Assembly: GCA_030604795.1 (NCBI GenBank)
Contig: JAUVVE010000026.1
Coordinates: 1-8,526, forward strand
Length of the DNA stretch: 8,526 bases
Direction: 5' to 3'
Source: Dehalococcoidia bacterium
GTDB lineage: Bacteria; Chloroflexota; Dehalococcoidia; GIF9; UBA5629
Position numbers and translations under genes: made by a program. This document shows positions 5,384 through 8,526 of the stretch, piece by piece. Each line of letters opens with the position of its first letter. Positions within the stretch are counted from its first letter, which is position 1. The notes beneath the pieces are model-generated. The model was given only the letters and a program-made list of their open reading frames with translations, did not search any database and was not told the DNA's origin.

Positions 5384-5400
5384 AAGACCCTGTTGGTCTT
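5384..5400 (-). repeat. Intercistronic hairpin between deaminase and acetyltransferase
   Basis: AAGACC-CTGTT-GGTCTT is a perfect 6-bp stem with a 5-base loop filling most of the 42-base gap. No T-run follows on the minus strand, so it is not a standard terminator. It ends 7 bases before the acetyltransferase ATG and may affect ribosome access or mRNA decay. Confidence 0.4.
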
Positions 5401-5418
5401 CGCATCTTACACGCGGTT

Positions 5419-5901
5419 CTAGTCAAAATAGGTTATGGTGGAAGGAGGCCTGTCGCGCACTTCAAACTCTATTCCGGCTTCCTTGAATAGCTCCCTAAAG
5501 GCGTCGTCGGCATAGTTGCCGAAGGTGACGAATCGCTTTATCTTAGCGTTCACCAGCATCTTGGCGCACAGTACGCACGGGGTATGGGTGACATAGACCG
5601 TGGCGCCCTCTAGGCTTACCCCGTGGAGTGATGCCTGTATGATTACGTTCTGCTCGGCATGAATGCCCCGGCATATCTCGTGCCTCGTCCCCGATGCTAT
5701 TCCCATCTCGTCCCTGAGGCAGCCAAGCTCAAGGCAGTCCTTAAGCCCAGCGGGAGCGCCGTTGTAGCCAGTAGCCAATATGTGTTTGTCCTTTACCCCC
5801 ACAGCGCCCATGTGATGTCGGTGACAGGTTGAGCGTTCCGCCACCACAGAAGCTATCTTGAGAAAGTATTCGTCAGTATCCGGTCTGGTTACTTCTTTCA
5901 T
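5419..5901 (-). CDS. comEB: Deoxycytidylate (dCMP) deaminase, 160 aa
   Basis: Converts dCMP to dUMP, feeding thymidylate synthesis in the cytoplasm. Zinc ligands and catalytic residues are visible: His81-Ala-Glu83 (HAEQN, Glu as the proton shuttle) and Pro108-Cys109-x2-Cys112 (TPCVLC). The family signature RSTCHRHHMGAVGVKD followed by TGYNGAPAG (23-52) is present, which separates dCMP deaminases from tRNA or cytidine deaminases. Length is normal. The ATG overlaps the stop of the kinase gene by 4 bases (ATGA, 5898-5901) and has no strong ribosome site of its own, so translation is probably coupled. The name comEB reflects the Bacillus homologue and implies nothing about competence here. Confidence 0.93.
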   Translation of the reverse strand: MKEVTRPDTDEYFLKIASVVAERSTCHRHHMGAVGVKDKHILATGYNGAPAGLKDCLELGCLRDEMGIASGTRHEICRGIHAEQNVIIQASLHGVSLEGATVYVTHTPCVLCAKMLVNAKIKRFVTFGNYADDAFRELFKEAGIEFEVRDRPPSTITYFD

Positions 5902-6440
5902 CTTAAACCAGCGAGAACTCTCTCAGTTTGCCTTTTCAAGTCTTCCAACGACGACTCGTTTATGATGGTGAAGTCCGCCATGGCAATCGGCCCGCCCTTA
6001 TTGGCATTCTCTATCTCGGCGACATCCCGGCTGGTGGCCTCTTCCGCCGTGAGAGGTCGGACGCGCCTCCTTGCCAGCCTGCCATACCTCGTCTTGGGCG
6101 ACGCCCAGACGGCAACCAGGTGCAAACCGTCAGCATAGCGGCTTTTGAGCAACGTGTATTCCTCCCACGAGTACAGGCCGTCCACCACAACGTCTGATGA
6201 TTTCAGCGCAGCGTCAATCCTCGGCAGGTTCAACTTGGCGTAGGCCTCCATCCCGTGCTCTTCTCTCAGTTGCTGCCTGATACGGCGTTCGTTTTCTTCG
6301 TTAAGCTCCAGCCCTCTTCTCTTGACTTCCTCATCGGTAATATCTCCGAACCTTACAGTCACGAAGCCATTCCGCTCAAGTATCCTGGCCACCTCGGACT
6401 TGCCCGATCCGGCCATGCCAACAACCGATACCACCTTCAT
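5898..6440 (-). CDS. P-loop nucleotide kinase-like ATPase (UPF0200 / CoaE-like), 180 aa
   Basis: A small P-loop protein of the adenylate kinase/dephospho-CoA kinase class. Walker A GMAGSGKSE is at residues 8-16, followed by a helix and VRFGDITDEEVKRRGLELN, which in the archaeal UPF0200 group follows the same pattern (GD.x.EE.KRRGLE). VVVDGLYSWEEY (84-95) corresponds to that group's DGIRS-type motif, and VAVWASPKTRYGRLARR to its lid region. DFTIINESSLEDLKRQ near the end is also typical. The substrate is not established for the family. Coupling to dCMP deaminase by a 4-base overlap suggests a (deoxy)nucleotide substrate, but this is inference. The ATG at 6438-6440 has a GAGGGTG sequence about 8 bases upstream. 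True dephospho-CoA kinase is less likely because the match to UPF0200 is better. Confidence 0.82.
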   Translation of the reverse strand: MKVVSVVGMAGSGKSEVARILERNGFVTVRFGDITDEEVKRRGLELNEENERRIRQQLREEHGMEAYAKLNLPRIDAALKSSDVVVDGLYSWEEYTLLKSRYADGLHLVAVWASPKTRYGRLARRRVRPLTAEEATSRDVAEIENANKGGPIAMADFTIINESSLEDLKRQTERVLAGLR

Positions 6441-6514
6441 CGCCTAACACCCTCTAATAGGAAGACTTGGAAGACACGAGCACAGCCACCCTTGGCTACG
6501 CAACCCGTCCCAGC

Positions 6515-6543
6515 ATTATAGGAGAAACGTCCATCTTTGGCAA
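6515..6543 (-). promoter_or_regulatory. Strong predicted sigma70-type promoter for the kinase-deaminase-acetyltransferase unit
   Basis: On the minus strand, TTGCCA (6538-6543, 5 of 6 matches) and a perfect TATAAT (6515-6520) are separated by 17 bases. The start would be near 6508, with a leader of about 70 bases before the kinase ATG. It lies 20 bases from the divergent promoter at 6564-6592. Confidence 0.65.
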
Positions 6544-6563
6544 AGAGTCGCCACGTTGAGCCT

Positions 6564-6592
6564 TTGAACCCCCTCCTTTCCGATGCTATAAT
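6564..6592 (+). promoter_or_regulatory. Strong predicted sigma70-type promoter for the lipoprotein-helicase unit
   Basis: TTGAAC (6564-6569, 4 of 6 matches, with the TTGA core) and a perfect TATAAT (6587-6592) are separated by 17 bases. The start would be near 6599, giving a leader of about 73 bases before the lipoprotein ATG. The helicase has no obvious promoter of its own. Confidence 0.65.
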
Positions 6593-6671
6593 GACCTCGA
6601 AGCTTCATCAATACCCGCAATTGACCTGACCTCTGCCGAATTCAAACTGCAAAGACAAAGGAGGACGCAAC

Positions 6672-7007
6672 ATGAAGACAAGTCTGGCCACCAGGATTGC
6701 CCTTCTGTTCATGCTCATTGCCGGGCTGGCTGTCAGTCTCGGCTGCGACGGCCTCACGGGCGCCCAGGTATACTTGGAAGGAGTGACCATGTCGATGGAT
6801 GGGAAGGTAATCTCCGGGTTGCCATCCCAAAAGGCCGACGTTGCGCTCAAGGTTTCGGTCAAGAAGGTGAGCATAAGCACAAGTGGCAGCGACACCGTGA
6901 TAAAGCTAAGCCCATCGGGCGCCACCATTGTGGTAGGGCCTGACGGCATAACAATCAGCGGACTTGAGCCCGAACAGATAGAAATGAAATGGCAAGATGC
7001 CGAATAA
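6672..7007 (+). CDS. Small predicted lipoprotein, 111 aa, function unknown
   Basis: I do not recognise the family. Residues 1-24 look like a signal peptide: MKTSLATR, then a hydrophobic run IALLFMLIAGLAVSLG. Cys25 follows in V-S-L-G-C, which fits the permissive lipobox pattern although Ser at -3 is not the usual Leu. The mature part would be lipid-anchored outside the membrane. It is rich in short Val/Ile/Ser/Thr strands with two glycine-turn segments (SMDGKVISGL and VGPDGITISGL) that suggest a small beta fold. It ends in acidic EPEQIEMKWQDAE. AAGGAGG at 6658-6664, 7 bases before the ATG, gives a very good ribosome site and a firm start. It shares a likely transcript with the helicase 21 bases downstream, though no functional link is evident. 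Confidence 0.8.
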   Translation: MKTSLATRIALLFMLIAGLAVSLGCDGLTGAQVYLEGVTMSMDGKVISGLPSQKADVALKVSVKKVSISTSGSDTVIKLSPSGATIVVGPDGITISGLEPEQIEMKWQDAE

Positions 7008-7028
7008 GGCGGACGACCTCAAAGCCTC

Positions 7029-8526
7029 ATGGATGTCTTAGCTGAACTCAATCCGGCCCAGAAACAGGCTGTAGAAACCATTGACGGGCCGCTTCTCATT
7101 GTTGCCGGTCCTGGCAGCGGTAAGACCAGAGTCATCACCCACCGGGTTGCCTATCTGGTAAGAATCTGCGGCATAAGCCCTTACCGTATCATGGCAGTCA
7201 CCTTCACCAACAAGGCTGCCAAGGAGATGCGGGAAAGGCTGGAGAAGCTCCTGGGACAGACGACAGAGGCGTTGACTCTAGGGACTTTTCACGCTATTTG
7301 TGCCCGCATCCTGCGTCAGGAGGGCAAGGCAATCGGACTCAACCCCAGATTTGTCATATATGATGAAGAAGACCAGCTCAGCTTGATTAAACAGAGCCTT
7401 CTGGACCTCGGCCTCGACCCCAAGCAATACACTCCCAGAGCTGTTCAATCAGCCATAAGATTCGCCAAGAGCCGACTGCTGACCCCCTTGAACTACGCGG
7501 AACAGACTCGAAACTACTTTGAGGAGATAGTCCAGCGTGTCTACGAGCGGTACCAGCAAATACTCGCGCAGAGCCAGGGGGTTGACTTCGATGATTTGCT
7601 GATGAAGACGGTTCAGCTTTTCAACGACCATCCCAAGGTTCTGAACAGATACCAGTCGCGCTACCTGCATATCATGGTCGACGAGTTCCAGGATACCAAC
7701 ACCACCCAGTATATGCTAATCAGACAGTTGGCCGGCAAGCACCGCAATATCTGCGTTGTCGGCGACCCAGACCAGTCCATCTACCGCTGGAGATTCGCCG
7801 ATCTGCGCAACATCCTTAGCTTTGAGAACGACTATCCGAATGCCAAGGTCGCCCTTCTAGAGCAGAATTATCGCTCCACTCAGACCATCCTGGGTGTAGC
7901 CTCCGGCATCATCTCGGCCAATTCGCAGCGTATACCAAAGACCCTGACGACAGACAACGAAGCCGGCGACCCCGTAGCCATCATTGCGCGGTACAGCGAA
8001 GATGAGGAGGCTCAGTTTGTCATCAGCGAAATAGAAAGGCTGGTCAGCGAGAACTCAATCTCTCTCCGCGACTGCGCTGTGATGTACCGGGTCAACGCCC
8101 AGTCGCGAGCCCTTGAGGAAGCCTTCATGCGCTACGGGGTTCCCTACAAACTTGTCGGCGGTACACGATTCTACCAGAGGCGGGAGATCAAAGACGTCAT
8201 CGCCTACCTGCGGCTTATCCACAATCCGTACGACAATGTCAGCCTTATGCGCATAATAAACGTTCCCCCGCGGGGCATCGGTCAGCGCACCCTGGCCGAA
8301 CTGTCAGCCTGGGCAAGGGCTCAGGACGTACCACTGTATTCAGCGCTGAAGACGGTTGCTGAGAAGAAAACGCCGCCTTTCCCACCGCGGGCCAGCTACG
8401 CTTTGACCAGCTTCTTCAATCTGATTAGCGAGCTTGGCGCCAAGAGGCAGGAGCTAAACGTTCCAGATTTGCTCGATGAGGTGCTCAAGCAGTCGGCATA
8501 CAAGGAGTACGTCCTGAACGAGGAAG
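7029..8526 (+). CDS. pcrA: UvrD/PcrA-type ATP-dependent 3'-5' DNA helicase, N-terminal part
   Basis: A superfamily 1A helicase that unwinds DNA in nucleotide excision and mismatch repair and clears protein blocks from DNA. The frame is open for 499 codons to the window edge; about a third of a normal protein is missing. Motifs in order: Q motif LNPAQKQAV (7-15), Walker A GPGSGKT (27-33), Ia TFTNKAAKEM, Ib TFHAICARIL, Walker B VDEFQDTN (217-224), III GDPDQSIYRWRF (245-256), IV EQNYRS, then VMYRVNAQSRALEE and the 2B-domain entry RFYQRREIKD. Motif III has Phe where the family usually has Gly (YRWRGA). The ATG at 7029-7031 is the first usable start; another ATG at 7033 hits a stop at once. The ribosome site is weak, so coupling with the lipoprotein gene 21 bases upstream is plausible. 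UvrD and PcrA cannot be separated here. Confidence 0.93.
   Translation, partial: MDVLAELNPAQKQAVETIDGPLLIVAGPGSGKTRVITHRVAYLVRICGISPYRIMAVTFTNKAAKEMRERLEKLLGQTTEALTLGTFHAICARILRQEGKAIGLNPRFVIYDEEDQLSLIKQSLLDLGLDPKQYTPRAVQSAIRFAKSRLLTPLNYAEQTRNYFEEIVQRVYERYQQILAQSQGVDFDDLLMKTVQLFNDHPKVLNRYQSRYLHIMVDEFQDTNTTQYMLIRQLAGKHRNICVVGDPDQSIYRWRFADLRNILSFENDYPNAKVALLEQNYRSTQTILGVASGIISANSQRIPKTLTTDNEAGDPVAIIARYSEDEEAQFVISEIERLVSENSISLRDCAVMYRVNAQSRALEEAFMRYGVPYKLVGGTRFYQRREIKDVIAYLRLIHNPYDNVSLMRIINVPPRGIGQRTLAELSAWARAQDVPLYSALKTVAEKKTPPFPPRASYALTSFFNLISELGAKRQELNVPDLLDEVLKQSAYKEYVLNEE

Noticed and set aside
1..8526. CRISPR array, insertion sequence, prophage or toxin-antitoxin pair
   Set aside because: I saw no regularly spaced repeats, transposase or integrase motifs, or paired small toxin-antitoxin genes; the gene content is housekeeping.

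Overview
The window reads as a stretch of ordinary bacterial chromosome with about 55% GC (estimated by eye). The proteins look most like those of Chloroflexota, probably the Dehalococcoidia side. This rests on the primary-type sigma factor with a reduced N-terminus and an odd middle domain, the archaeal-flavoured UPF0200-like kinase beside a dCMP deaminase, and a short flavodoxin-fold 'CxxYxxC' flavoprotein. The taxonomic call is recall-based inference and should be treated as moderate. I see no insertion sequence, prophage, CRISPR array or rRNA.

Layout. (1) 1-1072, minus: the N-terminal 357 residues of DNA gyrase subunit B, running off the left edge, with a plausible sigma70-type promoter at 1205-1232. 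(2) 1073-1609 is a 537-base gap. It holds that promoter, a doubtful cysteine-containing small ORF on the minus strand, and a CRP/FNR-like palindrome. (3) 1610-2241, plus: a 2x[4Fe-4S] ferredoxin and a stand-alone NifU C-terminal (Nfu-type) Fe-S scaffold, each preceded by a near-identical 16-base palindrome and a -10-like box. (4) 2350-3762, plus: a sigma70 factor of the RpoD/SigA type. (5) 3812-4387, minus: an NADPH-dependent FMN reductase-type flavoprotein, convergent with the sigma gene. Its 533-base upstream gap (4388-4920) holds a good promoter, a 10-bp perfect inverted repeat, a tRNA-like stretch, and a 66-codon ORF whose stop overlaps the flavoprotein start.

(6) 4921-6440, minus: a three-gene unit of UPF0200-like P-loop kinase, dCMP deaminase (4-base ATGA overlap) and GNAT acetyltransferase, read from a strong promoter at 6515-6543. 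(7) 6564-8526, plus: a second strong promoter, back to back with the first, drives a small predicted lipoprotein and, 21 bases later, a UvrD/PcrA-type helicase that runs off the right edge.

Functionally the window mixes DNA topology and repair (GyrB, PcrA/UvrD), basal transcription (sigma), Fe-S electron transfer and cluster delivery (ferredoxin, Nfu), redox flavoprotein chemistry, and pyrimidine deoxynucleotide supply (dCMP deaminase plus a nucleotide-kinase-like partner). I found no convincing new multi-gene system. The most interesting signals are regulatory: the paired palindromes in front of the two Fe-S genes, and the structured leader in front of the flavoprotein.
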